A DNA stretch of 64,000 bases from Diaporthe sp. PMI_573. Lineage: Eukaryota; Ascomycota; Sordariomycetes; Diaporthales; Diaporthaceae. The DNA is taken from contig JAJTUP010000014.1 of the NCBI GenBank assembly GCA_021399435.1, positions 1,240,001 to 1,304,000 on the forward strand, written 5' to 3'. Both the position numbers and the translations under genes were made by a program. Shown here piece after piece: positions 1 to 8,987 of this stretch (position 1 is its first letter; every line of letters starts with the position of its first letter). Under the pieces are notes generated by a model. That model did not search any database, was not told the DNA's origin, and worked only from the letters and a program-made list of their open reading frames with translations.

Positions 1-498
1 TTGCATTGAACCCAGGAAACCAGCTCGAGGGCATATCGGTATACTTCAAGTGCTTGACGCCCGCTCAAGGCAATTGTCCCAAGGGCCCACAGGCTTGACA
101 TTATGAGCTCAAGATGAAAGGTCAAGTCCTTAAATGCTTTATGACGACCATCGCACCCACTTGAGCGGGCGAGGTAATTCAATGTAAACGCATTCTGGGT
201 CCATGCCGCGTCAGCAGGGTCGGAGCCGATTCGGCCGACCCATTTCCAGGGGGTTCAATCCTCAGAACCTGCACAGCCCTTGTTGGCTGTGTGTCACCAC
301 GACACGTTTCCCAAACACGCTGCAAGGCACATCGGCCATTGCCTCAGCACCGGCGTTTCTTCACTCACCGTCGCGATCAGGCAGGATTTGTGGCAGAGAC
401 TCCGACGCACCCGAGCCTTTCCCTTTCACCCGCAAGACCCAGAGGCCACGGTCTTGTGGGTTACGCGACGCTGACGCGTAGCGATACCGCATCTCGAC
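1..498. other. Upstream region of the GDP-mannose transporter gene
   Basis: No convincing gene is seen here. Short ORFs lack family resemblance. A 12-base inverted match (cgcccgctcaag near 58-69 and its complement near 161-172) and a near-match between the first ten bases and 178-187 could form a weak stem. The last 200 bases probably hold the promoter and 5' leader of the gene starting at 499. Confidence 0.4.
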
Positions 499-1804
499 AT
501 GTCTGACAAGAAAAACGACGACTATGTTGTGCCGATGCCCGGCCAGGGCTATGAGCTCAAGCGCGCCCCGAGCGAGGCCTCGTCACAGGGCCCAATGAGC
601 CAGCACAGCGACAGGCCGTCGCCTCCTGCCGCCGGCTTGTCCAACAGCTCGACGGCCTCCATCCTGGGGTACTGTCTGGCTTCCATCTCTATGACTGTTG
701 TGAATAAGTATATTGTGTCTGGGAGCGAGTGGAATCTCATGTTCCTGTACCTGGCCATTCAGGTATGCCACATGCAGCAAATCCCGGCTCATGAATGTCG
801 TTCCCCGCTGACGCTCATCAGTCTGTTGTGTGCATTATCGCGGTCCTGGTGTGTCAGCAAATGGGGCTACTCACCCTGGAGCGCTTTGATGTTGAGCAAG
901 CGAAGAAATGTACGTCTTAAATTCTGCAGGGGCGAGAGGATAGCATCGGTGGTACTAACCACCTATAGGGTTTCCCATCTCCGTACTCCTGGTCGCACAG
1001 ATTTATACCGGCGGGAAAGCTCTGCAGTTCCTTTCCGTGCCAGTTTTTACTATTTTCAAGAACCTGACCATCATCGTTATCGCCTACGGAGAGGTTCTCC
1101 TGTCTGGCGGCAGGGTAACGCCGCTCGTTCTCTTCTCGTTTGGCCTCATGGTGTTCAGCTCCATGGTCGCTGCGTGGGCAGACGTGAAGGCGGCCACGAG
1201 CCCGGATACCCACCCGTCCGAGGCTTCGGACGCCCTCAAGACGCTAAATGCAGGATACGCGTGGATGTTCGCGAATGTCTTCTGTTCGGCCGCGTACGTC
1301 CTTGGGAGAGGTCGGATGATTAAGAAGCTGAAGACCAAGGACTGGGATAGTAAGTATCGCCCAGGGAGATCCGGAGACGCTGTGGTATCCTTTTGCTGAC
1401 CTTTCGGATTAGCCACGTTCTACAACAACCTCCTGAGCATCCCCGTCCTGATTATTTGCTCCCTCCTGGTGGAGGACTGGTCCTCGGCGAACCTCGCGAG
1501 GAACTTCCCCGAGGAGACACGCCGCAGCCTTGTTGTCGGCATGGTGTACTCAGGTCTTGGGGCTGTGGGCATCTCGTACGCGAGCGCCTGGTGCCAGCGG
1601 GCGACGTCTTCGACGACGTACTCGATGGTCGGCGCGCTCAACAAGCTCCCAATCGCCATCAGCGGCTTCATCTTCTTCAATGCGCCTGTCACGGTCGGGG
1701 GCGTGTCCGCGATCCTCATCGCATTCGTCAGCGGAATTGTTTACGCCTGGGCCAAGATCCGGGAGAAGGAGATGGCCAAGATGTCTCTGCCGACGGCGAA
1801 GTAA
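499..1804 (+). CDS. GDP-mannose transporter (Golgi nucleotide-sugar transporter)
   Basis: The protein would exchange cytosolic GDP-mannose for GMP across the Golgi membrane, supplying mannosylation of glycoproteins and lipids. Four exons join in frame: 499-762, 822-909, 969-1349 and 1413-1804, giving about 374 residues, the usual size of the Vrg4/GMT family. A hydrophilic N-terminus of about 55 residues ([11 protein letters not shown]...) is followed by roughly ten membrane segments. Exon 4 begins with the FYNN motif and later carries GALNK; both are the GDP-mannose-binding motifs of this family. All three introns have good GT and AG ends. The ATG at 499 (cgacATGtc) opens the first exon. The family is normally essential and single copy in fungi. 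The identification is firm; only the 5' leader is unknown. Confidence 0.95.
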
Positions 1805-2288
1805 GAAAGTGTGGTTGCGATGAGATGGTGCATAAGTTTCATGGGCTATATCTTGCGCGGATTAGATTAGAATACATGGCTGTCCCGAAGCTGATATAGA
1901 CCGTATACGAATTAGATTATGTAGCATTGTTGAGAGAGAGAGATCTAATCTGAAAGACTGCTTTAATTATACCAAAAACGCTATTTTGAAAGTAGGACAT
2001 GAGAATCAAGAAACGAGAGACTCGAGTGTTTGTTACAATTATCAAAGTGGAATGGCGATGATAGTGTGTGCTTGACATGTTTCAGACTTCTACAGTTTCA
2101 GTTGTCATGCAAATTTACATAGGAGAAGCATATCTTTCACTCAACGGTTGCGTATATCCTCGGAATGGTCTTGTAGGAAGGTTTGCTCCGGTCAAATTTT
2201 TAATTTATTTATATACCTCTGATTAGCATGTTCACTGGCTCCGACCCGTTTATCACTGGATACAACATCCCCACGACAATGTCCCAAG
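1805..2288. other. Convergent 3' intergenic region
   Basis: AT-rich stretch between the stops of the GDP-mannose transporter (+) and the FMN reductase (-). It should hold both 3' UTRs and polyadenylation signals. A run of gagagaga lies near 1930. No gene seen. Confidence 0.5.
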
Positions 2289-2918
2289 CTACTCCGTGCA
2301 AAGCTTGACCATATCCTCCCAAACAGCAATGATATCATCCTTCTCCTTGGCCCAAACCACGCTTCCATCCTCCTGCAGCCCCAAGTCCCCACCAACGAAG
2401 CACTTTCCAGTAAATCCTCGGTCCGGAAACGACAGGTTGACAGTCGTTCCGGGGGTCCTCATCTTCAAGCCCTGAAGCACAACCGCCAGTGCCTCGGCGG
2501 CTTTACCACCACCATGCCCGCCATACGACACGACCATCGCCGGCTTCCGCGTCCACTCGTTGAACAGAAAGTCTATGGCGTTCTTGAGTCCGGCCGGTAT
2601 TCCCCAGTTGTACTGGGGCGTGACGAAGACGAAGGCGTCCATGGAGGCGATGCGGGCCGACCAGTCGCGTGTGTGCTGGTGGGCGTAGTCCGATGGGTCG
2701 GTGATGGCCTGGGGGATGCCTGGCTCGTCGAAAAGGGGCAGATTGAAGGCGGCGATGTCAACGGGCTCCAGGGTTATTGAGAGGCCGTCGGTTGGGTGGG
2801 ATGTGAGGTGGGACTCGATGGCCTTTTGGACAAAGTTTGTAACCTGCGGTCCTACGCGGGGAGAGCGTGTGCTGCCGCAGATGATGCCCACCTTGAAGGC
2901 TTTGTCGGCGACGGTCAT
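2289..2918 (-). CDS. NADPH-dependent FMN reductase family protein
   Basis: A single exon encodes 209 residues with a flavodoxin-like fold. The N-terminal strand and phosphate loop read VGIICGSTRSPRVG, the expected FMN-phosphate-binding segment of the NADPH-dependent FMN reductase family. The central TPQYNWGIPAGLKNAIDFL is the typical FMN isoalloxazine/dimer region, and SYGGHGGGKAAEAL is the later conserved loop. Members transfer electrons from NAD(P)H through FMN to quinones, azo compounds or free flavin and are usually cytosolic dimers. The start codon at 2918 sits just before the first beta strand and the length is normal. The substrate cannot be told from the sequence. The gene converges on the GDP-mannose transporter. 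Confidence 0.9.
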   Translation of the reverse strand: MTVADKAFKVGIICGSTRSPRVGPQVTNFVQKAIESHLTSHPTDGLSITLEPVDIAAFNLPLFDEPGIPQAITDPSDYAHQHTRDWSARIASMDAFVFVTPQYNWGIPAGLKNAIDFLFNEWTRKPAMVVSYGGHGGGKAAEALAVVLQGLKMRTPGTTVNLSFPDRGFTGKCFVGGDLGLQEDGSVVWAKEKDDIIAVWEDMVKLCTE

Positions 2919-4548
2919 GTTGTTTATTGGTTATGAAAACTGTTCTTTGGATGAGGAGGAGGCCAGCTTGTTTCTGCCAAAGAGGACGTCTCTGTTCTAG
3001 TTGCTCTGAGTTGTAATGTACTTTGTACGGGTAGAGCCCAACAGTACAGCCGGAGAAAGCAGTGTCATATGCAGAGATGGGTCAAGAAGGAAGCGTTGGA
3101 AGGCATCGACGTTGAGACCGGTTCGGATGCCCGTTAGTATTAATACTCCAGGTCGAGATAAGCTAGCTACTAGATCGCGAGCAAGCTGAAAGCGCCGACT
3201 CCATCGCGCCGCGAGGTTAAGCGTCATGCCTTGTTTTTGGATGCTCAATATGGCTTACGCGACTTCTTCCATTGGCCAGGAGGCAATCCTGACTAGGAGC
3301 TATCACAGAGCAATGCTTCGTTCGACAGGCCCGGCCGGAGTGAGGTGCGAAGTCGGTGTTTGGGGGCGCAACTCGCCCGGCGTTTTTTGGGGACTCCGGG
3401 CCGGGAATCTGACGTTGACAGGAAAAGCCCGCTCGTGCGCTAGACCAAGGCGTTCCCGGCGTATAAGCACTTACTATTCCACCAGAGGCATCGACTCCTG
3501 GAAACTCGGGGGAAATTGCTGGTCACCAGTGGTGAAGATATTTGCAACCTGCATATAATTAGCAGCTCCACGAAATTGCTATGAGTTGATGCCCTCCCGG
3601 ATCTTGTTAATGGTAAGCTGCACTCAGTGTGGAGACTCCATCCGATGCTGGGTTTCCGGTCGTTTGTGCTTCGATAAAACACCTCGATATAGCATCACAT
3701 ACATTATTACAGTAACACAGGCACATTCAAGAAACTCTAAAACGTCATTGTGGAGCCCCTGTGGCTTGCCTATCTGCGGTCTTGATTCCATAGGAAGTTG
3801 TTCTGTAGAACACTTTCCGACTGGGCGTCCTCCCAAGGGAGACTATTCCATAGGAGGTTGAGACGGTCAGGTCCAGAGTCATTTACCCGCTATTCTACAT
3901 TGACACAAAACTCACTCTAGGTTTGGTCAGGATTCTCATGGGCCATCTTGGTTGGGCCCGCACCAGTTGTTCAATGTCCACCGAAGGGCGTGAAGATCGA
4001 CGTGGAGAAAACTCAATCTCAGGGAGACACCCAAGATTGGGAAGCGTAGACTTTGTTTAGGTTCACTATCAATTCTTCCTCTTAGAGTTAGTATGATCCG
4101 TCATCAGGAGGAATAATAAGGAGCTCCCAGCTCCCAGCTCCAAAGCCCCGGGCCCCGGGGAAGCATGGCGGGGTGGCGCTGTAACATGTGCCCTGCAGAT
4201 TTGTGATTTGTCATTCCGCCGTGGCTGCAGCTCAATTGCTCGAAACGGAGGCGAAGGCGAATGCCAATGCGGTAGACGTCACGACTTCATCTGTATAATT
4301 GATGCAATTGTCCCGACCATAACCACACGCCAAGACGCATCTCACCCTTCAGTCCTCATCGCCATTTGACTCACACACCAGACCCCACTATATTACTACA
4401 AAAAACAGTCAAACTGCATTCCCCAACAGAACAAAATCAACCTCAAACTCCTCCTCCACCAAACTCAGCACCTCGCCAAGGCCAGACCCTCCTCCAGCCA
4501 CAGACCCTCATCGCCCTCATCCTAGCATTCCTCGCCGTGACGGCAACA
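2919..4548. other. Intergenic region, no gene recognised
   Basis: About 1.6 kb between the starts of the FMN reductase (-) and MsrA (+), so it contains two divergent promoters. Open frames of 80-110 codons occur on both strands but show no domain, signal peptide or composition bias. Local repeats include agctccc units near 4130-4145, a ccgggccccgggg palindrome near 4150-4160, and a repeated attccatagga near 3788 and 3846. A CT- and CA-rich leader precedes the MsrA start. Confidence 0.4.
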
Positions 4549-5285
4549 ATGACTTCCGCGATGCCCGGCTTCATCGCCCGGCTGACCCGGCCCTTCACCA
4601 CGGCCACCTCGCTCGGCATCTCGGCCGAGAACGGCGCCGGCGCCGCGGCCGCCATCCCCGAGGGCGCACAGAAGGCTACCGTGGCGGCGGGCTGCTTCTG
4701 GGGCGTCGAGCACATCTACCGCAAGCACTTCGAGGGCAAGGGCCTGTACGACGCGCGCGTGGGCTACATCGGCGGCGACACCGCGAGCCCGAGCTACCGG
4801 GCGGTCTGCTCGGGCAGCACAGGGCGTGAGTAAATCCTTTGCCCCGGACTTTGGGATGGGGAACATTTGAAACTTCTCCCCAAGCAGGCTGCCAAAGTGC
4901 CCCCAAAACTGACACACGAGATAAACCAGACGCCGAGGCAACACAGATAATCTTCGACCCAGCAAAGGTGACATACCGCGAGCTTCTCGAGTTCTTCTAC
5001 CGCATCCACGACCCGACGACGCGCAACAGGCAGGGCAACGACGCGGGCACACAATACCGGAGCGGCATCTTCTTCCACGGGCCCGAGCAGGAGGCCGTCG
5101 CGCGAGAGGTCACGGCCGCGGTCGACGCGCAGTGGTTCGGCGGGCCCGGAAAGGTCACCACCCAGCTCGTGACCGCGGGCCAGTGGTGGGACGCAGAGGC
5201 CTACCACCAGCTCTACCTCGACAAGAACCCCTCTGGCTACCAGTGCCCTACACACTACGTCCGGGACTTCCCGCCGCTGAAGTAG
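4549..5285 (+). CDS. msrA: Peptide methionine sulfoxide reductase A
   Basis: The enzyme reduces the S-epimer of methionine sulfoxide in proteins and repairs oxidative damage. Two exons (4549-4825 and 4930-5285) give about 210 residues. The catalytic motif GCFWGVEH carries the nucleophilic Cys. The splice junction restores GSTGHAEA, the conserved TGHAEA/VxV region, and later come YRSGIFFH and DAEAYHQLYLDKNPSGYQC, whose Cys is a likely recycling residue. An open frame runs upstream to 4366 but has no ATG, so the first ATG at 4549 (caacaATGa) or the next at 4561 is the start. The extra N-terminus of about 45 residues is rich in Arg, Ser, Thr and Ala and could be a mitochondrial presequence; that localisation is inference. 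Confidence 0.95.
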
Positions 5286-5697
5286 GCGCGCACTGGACGG
5301 CTGTTGGAGCTGGCGGGGGGGGGGGGTTGGTTGTATGTATCGATAGGGAGAATTTAACTTCGGATCAGGGAGGAATACCCACTCAACTTAGGGATATCAA
5401 TTACCGGAGAAGAAACCAAGGAGGGAACGGGCCATGTTAGTGTTGTTGGACACACATGAACATGGCTATGACAATTCACAGAAGCGTTTGAAATTTGGCT
5501 TTTACTTTATTGATGTGGTGCGGTACACACTTAATACCTGAATGCCACGAAATGGTGCCCTACAGCACCGCCGAGGTGAGAGAGGAGAGTAATTAAATCC
5601 CAAGTGCGGGCCCATCGCAGAAACCCCTTTCAAAAATCCAGTACAGCTCCATGGCAATATGCGTTACCATGGCATGCTCGCCTCAGCCGCGCACCCT
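5286..5697. other. Convergent 3' region
   Basis: Lies between the stops of MsrA (+) and the Bax-inhibitor-like gene (-). It begins with a long run of G near 5317-5327. It probably contains both 3' UTRs. No gene seen. Confidence 0.45.
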
Positions 5698-6844
5698 TTA
5701 CTTCCTCCGGTTCTGCTGCATCATCAGGATCTGGACCATCCGGATGAAGATGTTCAGGAAGTCCAGCTCCAGCGAGATGCTCTCGTTGACCGGGTCCCGC
5801 TTGATGACGCCCCGCTCGGCAAGTCGTGCGTGGTGGAGCACCTTCTGGACATCGTAGAGCGTGAAGCCACCAAACACAGCCAGTCCTCCGTACAGCCAGA
5901 TATTCTCGGTAAAAGCCAGGGTTCGGACGGCGGTCGCGGGGATGATCAGGGGCGCGAGGCCAGAGGCCATGACGAGTCCGGCGCCTGCCAGGAGAGGTCC
6001 GCCGATGTACAGGTACTTCTCCTGCTTGGCTGTCGCGCCGACGACGGAGATGGAGCCCATCATGGCCACGGTGTACAAGCCCGCGCGGGCGATGAGGGCG
6101 CCTGGGGCAAAGGCGAGGAGGGGAGCGATGAAGGCGGCCTGCGTGGCGTTGAAGGCGGTCCAGAGTGCGTACTTGGGGATGTAGCTGTTTAACAGAATTG
6201 TCAGGGCCTGCGCAGACGGTGTATACGATTCCAGGGCTTGAAGGCGCAACTTACTTGTCAGGCTCAATGGCCCTCGTTCCCATCATGGTGCCAAAGCTTA
6301 GGGCCAGGCCACCAATTGCGACGACCCAGGGGCTCGTCACCATCAGCCTGTAGACAAACCCGCTCTGCACCATCTGCCGCGCCGTAAGCCCGATGATGCC
6401 GATGCCCAGGCCTGTGTGCAGGAAGGTGTTGTTGAGATATGACCGCTCGAAGGGGGGCATGCCGCCGTCCTCGCGCGTCTCCCGGTTGAAGACGGCATTG
6501 ATACCTACGAGCGTGCCGCCGAAGATGGCACCACCGACGAGCAGTTTCCGCATGGTCGAGGCGTTGTCTGCCGCCGGGGCCGCTTGGCTCTGGTAGCTGC
6601 GCTTGCCCCCGGCGGCGACGAGGCGGGCCGTGAGGGTGGTCTTGGGTGTGGATCGGGCGAGTGACGAGGTCAGAAGGGTGTTTTTGCTCGTGAAGAAGGC
6701 ATTTTGTTGTCGGCTGGAGCGGTGGAATGCGCGGGTGGCGATGGAGGAGTTGAGAGGTGAGGACTTTGCCACCGTTTGTGAGAGTTGAGGGGCGCGGGTC
6801 GCCAGGCGGGCTGGGCCCTGCCGTAATGTTATCGTAAACGACAT
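5698..6844 (-). CDS. Bax inhibitor-1/GHITM-like mitochondrial inner-membrane protein
   Basis: Two exons (6844-6255 and 6184-5698) give about 358 residues. The N-terminal 90 residues are rich in Arg, Ser and Thr and poor in acids, as in a mitochondrial presequence (MSFTITLRQGPARLATRAP). Then come seven or so membrane segments of the Bax inhibitor-1 (TMBIM) family, including GIGIIGLTARQM, LIARAGLYTVAMMGSISVVG and YGGLAVFGGFTLYDVQKVLH. The last contains the family's conserved Asp in the C-terminal membrane region. Architecture and length match GHITM/MICS1, an inner-membrane protein linked to cristae structure and proton/calcium exchange in animals. An upstream open frame exists, but the ATG at 6844 directly precedes the presequence. 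Function in fungi is inferred from family only. Confidence 0.92.
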
Positions 6845-7136
6845 CGGGTGTGTGGTTTTCGAAGGAAAAGGGAAAGACGAGGAGAGAGAGAAGGGCGACA
6901 ATAGTCTTGTATCACAGATGGTGGGAGATGAAGGAGGAGAGGATGAAGATTTGACGATGTTGGTAATGACGTTCGCCAACTGGAAGCTTCGGCGGAGAAC
7001 CACCGCAAAGTCCGGGTGGCCCAAGCTCCCGCCGCAGTGTACGTAAGCAGGCAGGCGGCCTGGCGGAATCCTATGCTAGAACCACATGGAAGTGACGGTT
7101 GCCGGCTCCTACGGCATGACTCTTCATTGCCAGATA

Positions 7137-7686
7137 CCGTACGGCACCCACCTTCGGTCACACCCACCTTCGGACCATGCAAATTTGCTAACACCCATAC
7201 AAACTCTCTGACTTTACTTACAGACCTTTTACCCACAAAGGTCTCTTAATCTCTTAATCTCTCTATATAGATTGATATATATCTGAACTTATAGTCTAGA
7301 AGCTTTTAAGGTATAGAGATCTAAAGCCATGGAGGAAACGTGCTGTGAAGAGGAGGTGTTTTTTTCCCACCCAGCAGCTGTTAGTGCACGGGCCACCTTC
7401 ACGGTTTAGTCACGTGACCGTGAAGGTGGCCCGTGCACTAACAGCTGCTGGGTGGGAAAAAAACACCTCCTCTTCACAGCACGTTTCCTTAACTAATAGG
7501 CTAGAATAGCCCCTTAAACTCCTTGAAATTGAAGATCTATATGACCTCTATACTTTGAGGGTAGAAAATTCTTGAGATCTATTGTGGTTGTGAAGAAATC
7601 TGTAAGCAAAGGTGTCGAGTTTACGTGGGTGTTAGCAAATTTGCATGGTCCGAAGGTGGGTGTGACCGAAGGTGGGTGCCGTACGG
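7137..7686. mobile_element. MITE-like foldback element with TA target duplication
   Basis: Perfect 61-bp terminal inverted repeats lie at 7137-7197 and 7626-7686, beginning ccgtacggcaccc. They are flanked by TA at 7135-7136 and 7687-7688, and the similarity continues imperfectly inward. Each terminus contains a direct repeat of cacccaccttcgg. No transposase ORF is present in the 550 bp. TA duplication and long terminal repeats suggest a non-autonomous Tc1/mariner-superfamily element (inference). A second perfect palindrome sits at its centre. Confidence 0.8.
7333..7489. repeat. Perfect 73-bp-arm palindrome inside the foldback element
   Basis: Arms 7333-7405 and 7417-7489 are exact reverse complements, separated by 11 bases (ttagtcacgtg). 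The arms include a seven-base T/A run and no mismatches. Transcribed RNA would fold into a near-perfect hairpin. It may be a second element nested in the first or the core of one foldback element. Confidence 0.9.
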
Positions 7687-8642
7687 TACTGTTAGATATT
7701 CGATCTATGTCGGGGTCTTGCAACACCAATGCGAGCCAGCTTATCATCGGTGCGATTGACCGTGGATAATGGTATCTAACAACGCTGTTGGCCTGGATTA
7801 TCGTATGCTCGACTTGCGACGATCCTGCTGCACGCCAAGACGCCTCGTCTAGCAGCCAAAAAGAGCCTCTCACGATGTCTATTCCTCATGTCAACATATT
7901 CTCATGATTTTGAGGCGCACACAGCTTTGAGTACGCCAGATCTCGTTCCTGGAGACCTCCGTGCCAAATATGGAAATTTCAAGCAAGGGGACCCAGCGTC
8001 ACGGGCCTTGCTACAGTAAGTTCTACCCCGAAACATTCATGGGAGCGGGAGTACTGCCGTTTGCGCGACCGGCCCTCAGCTTGGTGCTACTCCGGTATCA
8101 GCCAGTGTCCCATTTGCCGTGAGCCAGAGTGCCTCCGCCGGCAGTGCCAAGCATTCATGCGACCAACAATCGCACAGTTTAGCCTGCTTTGGGAGCTCCT
8201 CACGATCGGGACCACTCAGAAACCCCCCATCGAAAGCTTGTGCTGGCCGCATTATTGGATGACATCTGACGCCCGAGGCTGGCTTGTGAGTCCGGACGTG
8301 ACGCTGATGGTTTTGGATGCAATTGCAACTCCTCCCAAAAAGCACGCTAGACGATCGCCCAGCCTTGCACATGGGAAATTAGCCGAGTCTTTTTAGATGC
8401 TGTGTTCCCCCATCGTTGCTTGTTGTACTCTTGTTCTTATCTATCCGGTGTCAGGTCGAGTTGACAAGACTACAAGAACAGACGCCCGTTGTTATTAGCC
8501 CTTTTCATTTCCACCTGTAAAAGGTGTCTTCTCTCCTCACCACCACGTCTCGTCTGTCTACTTCTCACCAACCGGCTCCCAGATAGCTGCTTTTTTTGTT
8601 TGTGAACGGTTGACCGTGTTGTGCTTTTAAGCCTTCGGCAAG

Positions 8643-8987
8643 ATGAAGCTTTACTCATTACAGTTCATCATCTGGGTCATCTGTACCGCAACCGCGGCCG
8701 CGCCGATCCGCGAGCAAAGCCCCATCGGCGACGGGGAGCTGACAAAAGTTATCGAGGAAAGCAGTGATGCTGACCTAGCCGAATTCGCCTCGCGCCTTCA
8801 AACCGCATCGGGAGGATCTAAGCTCCAGACCGCGAGACCATCTCCTGGATCAAGTATCGTCGAAGCAAATGACCCCGGGAGAGTGCTGAGGCAAGGGCAT
8901 GGATCTTGCTTCTGCTCCGGCGGCTCGGTGTGTTGTCGTCAGGGTGCTGGTGCCATTGACTGTGGCTTTGGGCTCTGTGGCATCTGA
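8643..8987 (+). CDS. Small secreted cysteine-rich protein
   Basis: A single exon of 114 residues. Residues 1-20 (MKLYSLQFIIWVICTATAAA) form a clear signal peptide. Residues 21-84 form an acidic, Cys-free stretch resembling a propeptide and ending in an Arg-containing segment (GRVLRQ) where processing could occur. The last 26 residues hold all six mature cysteines at 89, 91, 97, 98, 107 and 112, spacing C-x-C-x5-CC-x8-C-x4-C, embedded in Gly-rich sequence. A compact disulfide-rich C-terminal peptide after a prodomain is typical of fungal effectors and antimicrobial peptides. No named family is recognised. The ATG has a good context (ggcaagATGa). Function is unknown; the coding call rests on signal peptide plus cysteine pattern. 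Confidence 0.75.
   Translation: MKLYSLQFIIWVICTATAAAPIREQSPIGDGELTKVIEESSDADLAEFASRLQTASGGSKLQTARPSPGSSIVEANDPGRVLRQGHGSCFCSGGSVCCRQGAGAIDCGFGLCGI

Larger units (their letters stand above)
6845..8642. other. Intergenic region carrying a foldback element
   Basis: Contains the promoter of the Bax-inhibitor-like gene (6845-7100), a 550-bp foldback element (listed separately), and about 950 bases before the small secreted protein gene. An open frame of about 110 codons at 8061-8396 has no recognisable features and is not called. The last 200 bases are pyrimidine-rich and look like the leader of the gene at 8643. Confidence 0.45.

Noticed and set aside
3226..3861. Open frames of 80-110 codons between the FMN reductase and MsrA
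   Set aside because: No signal peptide, domain or splice-supported extension; composition is like flanking non-coding DNA.
4366..4548. N-terminal extension of MsrA from 4366
   Set aside because: The frame opens with TTG and has no ATG before 4549; a fungal gene would not start there.
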